This document shows, piece after piece, positions 1 to 9,209 of a stretch of 64,000 nt of DNA. Every line of letters begins with the position of its first letter. Position 1 is the stretch's first letter. The notes under the pieces were generated by a model. That model was not told the DNA's origin. It searched no databases and was given only the letters and a program-made list of their open reading frames with translations. Where the stretch lies: the NCBI GenBank assembly GCA_949752735.1, contig OX457053.1, positions 24,909,182 to 24,973,181 of the forward strand, read 5' to 3'. The stretch is from Lumbricus terrestris. Taxonomy: Eukaryota; Annelida; Clitellata; Crassiclitellata; Lumbricidae. The translations under genes were made by a program, and so were the position numbers.

Positions 1-428
1 GATGTAAAAAACGTTTTTTTCCGTTTTTTATTCTCTCCCAAAAAACGTCGTTTTTTTCGTTTTTTATTTATCCCATCGTTTTTTATCGTTTTTTATTCTT
101 TCTTTAACTTTATTTATTCATTTACTTTCGGTTATTATTTTCCTTAATTTTCACTTTTTTCTGATATTCCTTATGTTTTCCGCCAACTCTCAAGAATTCA
201 TCTAACTAAAGTCATTATTTCATCGTTTAACATCATCATTTAAGAGATAGCCTGCGTGTAGTAGGTTCCTAATGAATGTTTTCAAGCTTAAAATGCGGTT
301 TTAGATGTAGCAAAGTAAAATTATTTACCGTTTCCGTTTTTTTCATCGTTTTTTTGTCGTTTTTTATTTTTTCGAAAAAAACGACGTTTTTTTCCGTTTT
401 TTATTTCGTTTCCATCGTTTTTTACATC
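1..428. repeat. AT-rich inverted-repeat element at the left edge
   Basis: The first 13 bases (GATGTAAAAAACG) are the exact reverse complement of bases 416-428 (CGTTTTTTACATC). Both ends carry clusters of CGTTTTTTA-type words (about 1-100 and 335-425) around a plainer middle. This looks like a foldback or MITE-like element, but the left target site lies outside the window, so no target duplication can be checked. No coding potential was recognised. Confidence 0.4.
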
Positions 429-1105
429 TATGGTATAGGCACATTTATTAACATAACATTTTAACTTTGTGTCGTGACAGCCTCTGTATATGTCAGATAT
501 GTTTTCCTGAACAGTATTGTCTGTTCAAATTTCGTCTGTGTTGGCTTAGAACTTCTAATAAATGAATGGATTGATTGCGTTATGCCAAGGGTGTTGCTCA
601 AGAAACCATATATGTAAGCACAAAAATCATCATTGATGTATATTTCAAAAACATCATTATCAAGAAACAACTCAATTTCAGAATATCTTAAAGTACCGTA
701 GTTGCATCATTATTTGTAAAGACAACTTTGCCACAACAAACTTCAAAAGCAACACAACCGTTCTCGCAATAAAAAAGTACGAAACAACGTCACTGCTGAC
801 TTTAGAACTTCATGGTACTGCTCAAACAACCCTTTCAAAATCATTTTTAAAAATTATTATTATATTTAGTTAAGTAATTATTATGACCACTAAATTCAAT
901 GGTTTCATTGCTAAGCAGAGAAATATGGAGGAGCTTTCTGAAAATATTTCGAATTTAACCCAAACCAAAATCATCTTTGTATTGTATGGCCCAAGCGGTA
1001 ACGTCGTATTTTCTATTGAAAGTCAATTTGTTCAAAAACATTTCTCAGATTGACAACCATCGTTGTCGTTGTTCTGCATATCAACATTCCCATGATGCAT
1101 CACTA
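429..1105. other. Non-coding stretch, nothing recognised
   Basis: AT-rich single-copy-looking sequence downstream of TUFM. The short open frames here match no family I know. No repeat structure or splice-site pattern was seen. Confidence 0.5.
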
Positions 1106-1555
1106 TTTCAATCAAAGGCTCAACCGTCCCAAGATCACATGCTCTTTCATAGACCCAACCATCCCAAGATCCCTTACAGTTTCATAGACCCAACTACCCC
1201 CAAAATCCCTTGCAGATGCATAGACGCCAGCCAACCCAAGATTCTTTGCAATTTCACAGACCCAACCATACCAAGATCCCTGCTCTTTCATAGACCCACA
1301 AACCCAAGTACCCCTGCTTTTCACGGACTCAACCATTCAAGATCCCTGTTTTCGTTATTTTGAAGACCCATCCCAGGATCCATTGCAGTTTCACAGACCC
1401 AAACCATCCCAAGGTCCCTTGCTGTTTCATAGACCCAACCATCCCCAGACTCCACGCTGTTCTAAAGAGCCAGCTGGACCCAACAATCCCAAGATCCTTA
1501 GCAGTTTCATAGACCCAACCATCCCAAAATTCCATGCCGTTCCACTGACTCACGT
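1106..1555. repeat. Degenerate minisatellite downstream of TUFM
   Basis: About 15 imperfect copies of a 25-35 bp unit built on TTTCATAGACCCAACCATCC and CCAAGATCCCT. The array ends only about 20 bp past the TUFM stop codon, so it may lie in that gene's 3' UTR. Both strands stay open over long stretches because of the unit; these frames are not genes. Confidence 0.75.
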
Positions 1556-1572
1556 CATTTCACACTGTCTGC

Positions 1573-2606
1573 CTATTTCTTTTTCGCCGCTTCCCTGGCG
1601 GCCTGGGCCGTCCTTCGTCGCCGCATCACGACCGAAGCGTTCCCCTCGATCATCTGCGGCTTCGGCTTCTCGTAGTTGAAGCCCTTGATGACGTTTCCGC
1701 CCGGCGGAAGAATCTCCGTCACGACGCCCGACAGCGACGTCAGCTGATTCTCCCGAATGAGGAACTTATCGCCCTCCCGAAGGACCATCGGACATCGAAG
1801 AATGACGCTTGCCTCGACCACATCGCCCGGCATTGCCATCGCCTGACCCTCGGGCAATCGCAGGCAGCACGCCATGTTCCACGTGTCGACGAACATCATG
1901 TTGATGTAGTTCGTGGTGACCGGTTTCGCTCGGCCGCCCTCTGACCGCGTGAGGACGTAGAGACGCGCTCGAAAATGCTCCACCAGTTTCAGCTTGCCCG
2001 GAACGCTAAGGAACATGCCCCTCTGGACGAGCTCTTTCTTCACCCCTCTAAGGAGCACCCCGATGTTGTCGCCGGCAACCGCTTGGGGCACGGAGTTCTT
2101 GAACACCTGCACGTCCGTCGCTACCGTCTTGATCTGATTGCCGTGACCTATAACCTCGGCGTCGTCGCCCTTCTTTATGGTTCCCCGCTGCAACGTCCCA
2201 ATGACCACGGTGCCCCGTCCGGGCACCGTGAACGCTTCCTCGATCGGCAGAACGAACGCTCCGTCGGTTTCACGCGTCGGAAGTGGCACGTGCTCATCGA
2301 CCGCCTCCATTAACTTCACGATCGAATTTTCCCCGATGTCTGGGTTTTTCCCGTCGAGCGCACAGAGGGCGGAGCCTACGATGATTGGCGTCGAGTTTTC
2401 GTCGAATCCGTACTCGTGCAGGAGATCCATGACCTCGAGTTCGACGAGTTCCAGCGTGTCCTTGTCGACGAGATCGGCTTTGTTTATGTAGACGACGACG
2501 TGTTTGAGGCCGATGCGTTTGGCGAGCAGAAGGTGCTCACGAGTCTGAGGCATTGTGCCGTCGGTTGCTGCAACGACTAGGATGGCACCATCCATTTGCG
2601 AAGTTC
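1573..2606 (-). CDS. TUFM: TUFM coding exon 2
   Basis: Begins after the acceptor ...attatag on the minus strand and completes the split glycine, giving [12 protein letters not shown] as in other EF-Tu proteins. It encodes the NKAD guanine-specificity motif, domain 2 ([10 protein letters not shown]) and domain 3 (NMMFVDTWN), and ends with a basic tail and stop at 1573-1575. Its GC content is far higher than that of the surrounding intron. Confidence 0.95.
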
Positions 2607-2781
2607 CTATAATACATCATTATTATTATTATTGTTGTTATTGTTATTATTGTTATTATCATTATTATCATTATTATTATTGATATTATTATATTGTTAT
2701 TATTGTTATTATTGTTATTATTATTATTATAATTATTAATTATTATAATTATTAATTAATTATTATTATAATTATTATTAC

Positions 2782-2812
<31 letters not shown>

Positions 2813-4575
2813 GCTGCAAGGGCAGATACAGAAATTTTCGAAGGGGGTGGGCCAAAATTTTTGGTCTTGGGTTGTCACAGGGGAAAAAATTTCGTCTTGG
2901 TCGCGAAAAATCTGATGACATTTTTTTTTTAGCCATTCGTCCAATTTTCGAGAAAAAGATACCGCTCCAGCCGCCAAAAAAGTAGTTGATGACCTACTAT
3001 CCTTCATTAATGGTTTGTTGAAACCAAATGGGGGGCACGTCCCATGCAGTTATTAAATTGGGGGCCATGGCCGGATTGGCCCCTGGATCCGCCCCTGTAT
3101 TATTGTTATTAATGCACAAATTTCTTACGCGCGTAAGGTCACACCGAAATGTGAAATCTGAGGTGTGGATAGTCAGTCGCCAGAGGAAGATGCAGTTAGA
3201 TAGCCAAATCGTTAAAAGCCAAAGAGAAATAGCGAGTTTTGAGCCGTTTTTTAAAAGTTGGGAGTGAATTTGAGCTACGAACAGGGAGTGGAAGTCGATT
3301 CCACTCCCTGGGGGCATGGAATGCATGTGAGCCCATAACCGGTCTGCATTGAGGTTCAGGATGTTATCAACCTGGTTGCATAATGGTTCTTTATACACAT
3401 TGCATATGTGTTATTTTTATGCACCACAGTTTACATGCATCTATGTAAGAAAGCATGGATGCACTCTGATCGGCTTGATCTCTTTGTTTTTCTAGTCAGG
3501 ACCACGATGGCTCAATCCTGATCATTTTCTCGCATAGGTCCCTTCCTATGGAATGGACTTCCCCATCAGTTCGCTCTGTCATCCTCACTGGTAGTCTTTT
3601 CCCATCTTTCTCTCGTTCAAAACCTGCACTTTCTCTTCAGGTTGCATGCACTTGGGGCGCTTCTGAAAGGCTCTTGCTGCGAGAAGCACTTTATAAATGG
3701 TCAGAAACAGTACAACACAATTGCGCCTTAGTGAATTTCTCGCTAACCAAAACGTCAATACTGACTGGCACAGAACCCCAACCAGACTTAGCAGAATTGT
3801 CACCAATTTGCTAGTTCATTATACCAAGTTGCGTAGACAAGGGGGGCTTTGGGGGTTAAAACCCCCATTGGCCAAGAAAAAAGTTTTTTTAAAGGTTTTT
3901 TGTCCACTTAAATAAGAAAAACAAAACAATTGCTTGTAGTAACAATTGTTTTTCTTACTTTATTCTTTCTGTTACTTTATTCCCTTTTTATTTACTGTAA
4001 CACTGTATGGGTTGGTGTCAGAAAGGGCATCCGGCCAGGCCATAAACCCACAACCCCCACCCCATCATAAATTCCTGGCTACGACACTGATTACACATCG
4101 GCTAATAATTACCTGTAATCATGTTTTTAATGTAGTCAATGTGACCGGGACAGTCGGTGTGGGCGTAGTGTCGGTTGAGTGTCGAATATTCGACGTGTGA
4201 TGCGTTGATCGTGATGCCTCTCGCTTTCTCCTCGGGGGCTTTATCGATCTGGTCGTAGTGGATGAATTTCGACAGTCCATTTCTCTCGAGAACCTTCGTT
4301 ATGGCGGACGTCAGCGTCGTCTTTCCGTGGTCGATGTGACCTATTGTGCCAACGTTGCAGTGAGGCTTGCGTTCAACCGGGGTCTTCTTATTATCGCCCG
4401 ACGACTTGGTCGCCGATGACATGCAGCGACCGATGTGCCCCGCTGTCCATGGCTGACTGGACCGGGAGCGGGGGTTAAAGACCCAACAGAAATTCCCCGT
4501 TTTTATTTGCGAAAGAGTTTTTCCAAGTGCAACACGGCCACAACAACGATGAAACAAACCAACGACCGTCGCCAT
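1573..4575 (-). CDS. TUFM: Mitochondrial elongation factor Tu, two coding exons
   Basis: TUFM is the GTPase that carries aminoacyl-tRNA to the mitochondrial ribosome. The coding sequence joins 4113-4575 and 1573-2606, giving 498 residues; animal TUFM is usually about 450, and the excess is at the N terminus. The chosen start (ATG at 4573-4575) begins an Arg/Lys-rich, acid-poor leader typical of matrix targeting; an in-frame upstream ATG at 4621-4623 gives a less suitable leader. G motifs are intact: GHIDHGKT (P-loop), RGITIN (switch I), DCPGH (switch II), NKAD and SAL. EF-Tu domains 2 and 3 follow to a Lys-rich end. The intron has GT and AG ends and splits a glycine codon. The intron and leader rule out bacterial contamination. 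No other gene lies close enough to suggest a shared promoter. Confidence 0.96.
2607..2816. repeat. (ATT)n-rich microsatellite in the TUFM intron
   Basis: Imperfect ATT/TTG trinucleotide repeat immediately upstream of the TUFM exon 2 acceptor in transcript order. The acceptor's pyrimidine tract lies within this AT-rich block. Confidence 0.85.
2817..3097. mobile_element. hAT-type MITE in the TUFM intron
   Basis: Ends are CAAGGGCAGATACAG on the left and CTGGATCCGCCCCTG on the right, an imperfect inverted pair. The flanking 8-mers are tattgctg and tattattg (6 of 8 equal), consistent with an old hAT target duplication. The interior shares wording with the elements at 17760-18160 and 25345-25637, including runs around AAAAAAGTNGATGAC and GGCCATGG. 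It has no transposase, so it is non-autonomous. Confidence 0.7.
3098..4112. other. Remainder of the TUFM intron
   Basis: No coding exon recognised. The segment 3826-4089 looks like an old interspersed repeat. It holds GGGCATCCGGCC at about 4025, a wording common at the 3' ends of RTE-type LINEs, and ends in CTGGCTACGACACTG, which resembles the terminus of the element at 59045. A convincing target duplication was not found. Confidence 0.4.
4113..4575 (-). CDS. TUFM: TUFM coding exon 1
   Basis: Encodes the mitochondrial leader and the first half of the G domain, including the P-loop GHIDHGKT and the switch II DCPGH. It ends after the first base of the glycine codon in the ...NMITG motif, followed by the donor gtaatt on the minus strand. 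Confidence 0.95.
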
Positions 4576-4960
4576 CTCGTCTCCTCTGCAAGATTTTCTA
4601 TTTGTAAACAGAAGAATGAACAATTTTATAGCGCTATTATTTTCAAGGACTTAGTATTTATATAGCGAGAGATATTCAAAGGATCGGCGTTCGAAGCGTA
4701 ATGTTTGTATCAACCTCATCGCCCGGCATATAGGCTATAATGTTAAACATGATTTTTTTATCTGATCGACACAACGACGTTTTGCGTACACGTGTTTAAC
4801 TTTTATCACAGAAGCGAGTTAATAATAATATTGTAAGTAGGCCTACATGAATGGACGCATTTTAGGCTTTTTTAGCGTCTCTATAGGGCCTATCTATATT
4901 CAGAGGCGCTATAATCTAAATTACTTGCAGTGGCGGCGCTTACCCCGACTCACCTGATCT
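4576..4960. other. Upstream region of TUFM
   Basis: Should contain the 5' UTR and promoter of the minus-strand TUFM gene. I see no clear TATA box or other defined element. Confidence 0.35.
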
Positions 4961-4989
4961 TTCAATTCTAGCCCTAAACGCCACCCACC

Positions 4990-5142
4990 CTATAACAGCA
5001 ACTCTGCCACCTCTGAGCCTTCGGTAGCCGCACTACGATCGCCTTCAAAGAGGCGCTATATAACACTTGAATGAATGAATGAATGAATGAATGAATGAAT
5101 GAATGAATGAATGAATGAATGAATGAATGAATGAATGAATAG
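4990..5142 (+). repeat. SINE 3' end with (GAAT)n tail
   Basis: The segment around 5040-5068 ends with CCTTCAAAGAGGCGCTATAT, the conserved 3' end of the SINE family seen in full at 61488-61687. It is followed by a run of GAAT units (5069-5140). The tRNA-like head is missing or too decayed to recognise. Confidence 0.6.
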
Positions 5143-5227
5143 CATTGAATACCCATCTAGGCTAGCAGGCTACAGTATCGCGAATTGTTAATGGAAGACT
5201 GTTCCAGCGTACACCCTGATGCAGAAT

Positions 5228-5576
5228 CGTAATCGTAATCGTAATCTCGAAACTTCTACAGCGCCCACAAAAGCCAAGTCGCGGGAACCAGCTTATTCAC
5301 AGGCGCTCAATCAAAACAAAATCGATAGGCAGCGGGTCAAGTCCGGAGAGTCAGGCAGGCAGATAGATGGACGGCTAAGGTGGGTGATGTTTAGAGTTGA
5401 AGTGGCGGGGGATGTAAGGAGAAGAAGAATCAGGATAGGATTTTTGAAAGAGCAATGTTTTCAGTTTTGAGTGAAAGACCTGTGGGGAGATAGCGAGAGG
5501 TGGAGTTTTGGTGAGTTCGTATGATGGGTCGGAAGAAGGTACATGTACAACGAAAACTGAAATTGTTCGGACATAT
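5228..5576 (-). mobile_element. 5'-truncated LINE copy
   Basis: On the minus strand this matches the last part of the neighbouring intact LINE: a degenerate version of its C-terminal coding end (about 5380-5530), then the 3' UTR words that include GGTTCCCGCGACTTGGC, then a tail of GATTAC/ATTACG units at 5228-5246. It abuts the intact copy tail to tail. It is diverged, so it is an older insertion or a different subfamily. Confidence 0.7.
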
Positions 5577-5663
5577 CTCGTATCGTAATCGTAATCGTAA
5601 ACTCGAGATTTCTAAAGCGCCACTCGAAAGCCAAGCGCAGGGCACCAGCTTATTCACGAGCGC

Positions 5664-5811
5664 TGCGTTGCGTTAGAAGGGTTGTCCATGAGAATAGTCC
5701 GTGGTGGTCCGGGTCGAGTTACCATTGGATCATGATCAAATGCGTTGTGTTAGAAGGGTTGTCCGTGAGAGTAGCCCGTGGTGGTCCGGGTCGAGTTACC
5801 ATAGGATCAGA
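5664..5811. repeat. Tandem duplication in the LINE 3' UTR
   Basis: A unit of about 75 bp starting GCGTTGCGTTAGAAGGGTTG occurs twice in a row (about 5664-5741 and 5742-5811) with a few differences. Both copies contain GTGGTCCGGGTCGAGTTACC. Confidence 0.85.
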
Positions 5812-5826
5812 GGGGCGGAACAGCTA

Positions 5827-8800
5827 CTAAGGTGGGTGTCGTCTGGGCCGGGAATTGGAGGGTGGAGGATCAGTTGAGATAGGGTAAGAGATCGTGAAAA
5901 GGAGTGTCTTAAGTTTCGAATGAAAAGCCCGAGGTGTGATGGACAGAGGAGCCTGAGGAAGGTTATGGTGTGTGATTAGAAATGATGATGAAGGGACTGA
6001 AAAGGATCGGAATTCAGGAGGCAGATCATTCCAAAGGCGTGGTGCTGAGATGGATATGGCTCGGTTGGAGAACTTGAGATGACTTGTGACCGGGAGTCGA
6101 GAAAGTGTAAGGCAGGCGGATGATCGGGTAGAACGGGTAGGCTGGATGGTGAAGAGTTCGCGAAGATAACTGGGCTGGGAGCATTGTAAAGAGTTGTAAG
6201 TTAAGGAGAGAACTTTGAAGTGGATTCGCTCTGGGATTTTCAGCCAGTGAAGAGACTTGAGGACAGGGGTGATGTGATGATGTCTGGGTGTTCTGGTGAC
6301 GGCTCTAGCTAGAGAATTTTGAATGAGTTGGAGGCGCTTAAGTTGTGTTGAATCAAGGTTTAAGAACAGGGAGTTGCAGTAGTCAAGCTTTGAGTGGACG
6401 ATGGACGTAGCAATGGTTGAAGCAGTTTTGAAATCAAGCATAGGTCGGATGCGTCGGAGGTCCCGGATGTGCATGAAACAGGAGCGTGATAGGCTAGAGA
6501 TGTGGTTAGAGAAGGAGAGATGCGAGTCAAACATTATACTAAGATTGCGAACAGGAGCATCGGAAGTAAAGGCGAGAGTTGAAGAGTTAGTCGATAGGTG
6601 TATTGAAGGGTCAGGGATTTTCTTGATTTGGTCAGGAAGGCCAAGAATAATGAACTCTGTTTTTGATGGGTTGAGGCAGAGGAGGTTTGAGGACATCCAT
6701 TGAGAGATCAGATTGACCACATTGAGAAGTTGAGCAATGGCGGTGGAGAAAGAGCCTGGGGAGAACGATATAAAGAGTTGGGTGTCGTCTGCGTAGAGAT
6801 GGTGGTCAACAGACGAGGATTTTATTAGATGACTTAAAGGAGTGGTGTAGAGAATGAAGAGCAACGGACCCAGGACGGAGCCTTGAGGAACGCCACAAGA
6901 TAGTGGAATGGGTTGTGAACAGTGACCGGAGGCTTTGACGGAGAAGGACCTGGAAGACAAATAGGACTGGAACCAGAGTAGAGCGGTGCCAGAGACGCCA
7001 AAAGAAGAAGAAAGTCGATTTAGAAGGAGATTGTGATCGATGGTGTCGAATGCAGCGGAGATGTCAAGGAGGCAGAGGCAGGAGACTTGCTGATGACTGA
7101 CGGCAGAAACCAGTTTATTATACAGAGAGACGAGTAGAGTTTCTGTAGAGTGGTGTTTGGTGAAGCCGGATTGGTGGGGGTTGAGGAGTGAGTTAGAAGC
7201 GAGGTAATCGTTTAGCCGGGAAAGGACAATTCGTTCGGTTAATTTAGATAGAAAAGAAAGGTTGGAGATGGGTCGGTAATTTGATAGGTTTTCCTTGTCA
7301 AGATTTGCCTTTTTCAGAAGAGGAGTGACGAGAGATTGCTTGAAGACCATTGGAAAGTTGCCAGTGGAAAGTGAAAGATTGATAATTTTAGTGATTATGG
7401 GAATGAGGACGGAGGCGCAGTCTTTTAGGAGAGCAGTTGGGATAAGATCTAATTCACACTGTTTGTTAGGAAGAGAATTGAGCAGGAGTGACACTTCAGC
7501 TTCAGAGGCGGGATGGAGCGTTGGAAGCGATGATTGAGAGACGGGAGAAGAAGGATTTGGAAATGGAGGTGTATCAGTGTTGGAGGATTGTGAGTCAAGA
7601 AGAGACTGCAATGTGAAGCGAAGGCAGGAGATTTTGTCAGAGAAGAATGAACAGAATGTATCGGCCATAGAGGGGGATGGAATGGAGCTTGGCAGTGGTG
7701 AGGACGATTTGCGATGAAGAAGAGAGTTGACAGCTCTCCAGAGATGTCGAGGGTTGGAGGAGCTGGAGTGAATGAGTGAAGAGTAGTATTTCCTTTTTGT
7801 AGCAGCAATGAGTTTGTGGTATCTGTGTGTGGCTGATTTTAGGCTGGAAAGGGCTTTTTCTCTGGATAGAGAGTCAGTGGCGCCCTTGTAGATATGCTGA
7901 AGTCGCCTACGGAAGGTTTTGAAAGCTTGGAGGTAGGAGGTGAACCAAGGGTTGACGGCATGTGAGCTGGGTTTGGTGATCAGTGGTGCGTGAATGTCAA
8001 GGAGGTTGGAAAGAGTCGAATTGTAGCAAGAAAGAAGGTCATCAAGGGAAGAAGGAGGATTAAGAACAAGTTGAGAGCTTAGAATATCTTTCATGAAGGC
8101 CTGAGAGTCAATGGACCCTGCGCGACGGAAAGAGTGAGTGGAAGGAGGGGGCCGAGCGAAGGGCTTGATTTCAAGGTCAGCAATGATAAGGTAATGGTCA
8201 GTTATGTTGAGAATAGAGTGTGATAGCTTTGGAGATAAAAGGGAGGTGTTGGCAGTTATGACAAGGTCGAGGGTGTGATTCTTGATGTGGGTCGGGAAGT
8301 TGACATGTTGGACGAGATTGACTGATGAGAGGAGGTTCAGAAAGTCGGTTGCATGAGAGTTAGATGGATCGTCAACATGGACGTTGAAATCGCCAGTAAG
8401 TAAGAATTCGTTGGGAGTAGTGGCAGCAACTGAGAGGAGAGAGCTAAATTCATCAAGAAAGACTGAGTTTTTAGAGGAGTACTTAGACGAGGTAGGAGGA
8501 CGATAGATGTTGAAAACTGTGAGTAGGTCTGAGGAAAGTCGAAGTGTTGTGGACGAGCATTCGAAAGAACTGAATGTGTGGCGAGAAGAATTTAGGACGA
8601 CAGCCGGCTCACGAACCAGGAAGGCGGTGCCGCCACCAGATATTTTTGAGGATTTAGAGGAAGCGGGTATTCGAGGGAAGCTTTGAAGAGAGTAGCCAGT
8701 TGGTATGCAATCGGCTAAATGGGCGGTTGAAGAGGTATTGGATAGCCAGGTTTCTTGGAGAGCAATGAGATTTGGTGGACGGGAGCCGGAAGCAAGGTCG

Positions 8801-9174
8801 ATGAGGGAAATAGAGTTGTTTTCGTTTAGTAGGGACCGGATGTTGAGAGAGTAGAGTAAGAAGTTCTTGCTGGTTGCATTGTGAGTCGACTGTTTGTGTG
8901 CGATATTTGCGCTGGAGTGAGATGCAGATGATGGTCCAGGATAGGCAGAGATGTCACCGCATAAGAGAAGAAGGAAAGATGGAAATAGTTGTTGAGGTCG
9001 ATAGTTAAAGCGATGCCGTGTGACGAAGTATGAGAGCGGAATGACTGAGAGGTTTCGATATTCAACCGTTGCTGTTTGGCAGGCTTGGCGTGGGTGAGGG
9101 GAGTAGGAATCATTGGCCGTGAGGCAGCGGGCGCAGGTGAGAAGGAGGAGGAGTAGGAGCGTTAATGAATGCAT
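5827..9174 (-). CDS. LINE polyprotein: AP-endonuclease plus reverse transcriptase
   Basis: A single 1115-residue ORF encodes the retrotransposition machinery for target-primed reverse transcription. Residues 1-20 are a Leu-rich hydrophobic stretch resembling a signal peptide. Residues 73-81 read GDISAYPGP, similar to the 2A ribosome-skipping signal (DxExNPGP) but with two core positions changed. The endonuclease domain follows: SLNIRSL near 107, QETW, GDFN at about 261 and a late TDHY. The RT shows LLDISAAFDTIDH, GVPQGSVLGPLLF and the catalytic YADD at about 794-797. The end carries the APRLWNDLPPEFR-type motif common in CR1/L2-like LINEs. Clade assignment rests on motif style only. The ATG at 9174 is the first in the frame; the leader beyond it is disrupted by the LTR element. 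Confidence 0.9.
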   Translation of the reverse strand: MHSLTLLLLLLLTCARCLTANDSYSPHPRQACQTATVEYRNLSVIPLSYFVTRHRFNYRPQQLFPSFLLLLCGDISAYPGPSSASHSSANIAHKQSTHNATSKNFLLYSLNIRSLLNENNSISLIDLASGSRPPNLIALQETWLSNTSSTAHLADCIPTGYSLQSFPRIPASSKSSKISGGGTAFLVREPAVVLNSSRHTFSSFECSSTTLRLSSDLLTVFNIYRPPTSSKYSSKNSVFLDEFSSLLSVAATTPNEFLLTGDFNVHVDDPSNSHATDFLNLLSSVNLVQHVNFPTHIKNHTLDLVITANTSLLSPKLSHSILNITDHYLIIADLEIKPFARPPPSTHSFRRAGSIDSQAFMKDILSSQLVLNPPSSLDDLLSCYNSTLSNLLDIHAPLITKPSSHAVNPWFTSYLQAFKTFRRRLQHIYKGATDSLSREKALSSLKSATHRYHKLIAATKRKYYSSLIHSSSSNPRHLWRAVNSLLHRKSSSPLPSSIPSPSMADTFCSFFSDKISCLRFTLQSLLDSQSSNTDTPPFPNPSSPVSQSSLPTLHPASEAEVSLLLNSLPNKQCELDLIPTALLKDCASVLIPIITKIINLSLSTGNFPMVFKQSLVTPLLKKANLDKENLSNYRPISNLSFLSKLTERIVLSRLNDYLASNSLLNPHQSGFTKHHSTETLLVSLYNKLVSAVSHQQVSCLCLLDISAAFDTIDHNLLLNRLSSSFGVSGTALLWFQSYLSSRSFSVKASGHCSQPIPLSCGVPQGSVLGPLLFILYTTPLSHLIKSSSVDHHLYADDTQLFISFSPGSFSTAIAQLLNVVNLISQWMSSNLLCLNPSKTEFIILGLPDQIKKIPDPSIHLSTNSSTLAFTSDAPVRNLSIMFDSHLSFSNHISSLSRSCFMHIRDLRRIRPMLDFKTASTIATSIVHSKLDYCNSLFLNLDSTQLKRLQLIQNSLARAVTRTPRHHHITPVLKSLHWLKIPERIHFKVLSLTYNSLQCSQPSYLRELFTIQPTRSTRSSACLTLSRLPVTSHLKFSNRAISISAPRLWNDLPPEFRSFSVPSSSFLITHHNLPQAPLSITPRAFHSKLKTLLFTISYPISTDPPPSNSRPRRHPP

Positions 9175-9209
9175 TGAAGCGAAGAATGAAGCTGATTGGT
9201 TGGTCAGAG

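Larger units (their letters stand above)
5577..9209 (-). mobile_element. Full-length-looking non-LTR retrotransposon (CR1/L2-like LINE)
   Basis: One long ORF (5827-9174) is followed on the minus strand by a 3' UTR of about 250 bp that ends in a (TTACGA)n tail at about 5578-5602. Microsatellite-like 3' tails are typical of CR1/L2-type elements. The 5' leader is cut at 9209 by the LTR element at 9210-16940 and probably resumes beyond 16944. No stop or frameshift interrupts the ORF, so the copy is young. Confidence 0.85.

Noticed and set aside
3826..4089. Possible full MITE in the TUFM intron
   Set aside because: The right end resembles a known terminus, but the left end and flanking duplication do not match well enough.
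1573..4575. Bacterial contamination because of an EF-Tu gene
   Set aside because: The gene has a GT-AG intron, a mitochondrial leader and animal-type TUFM wording.
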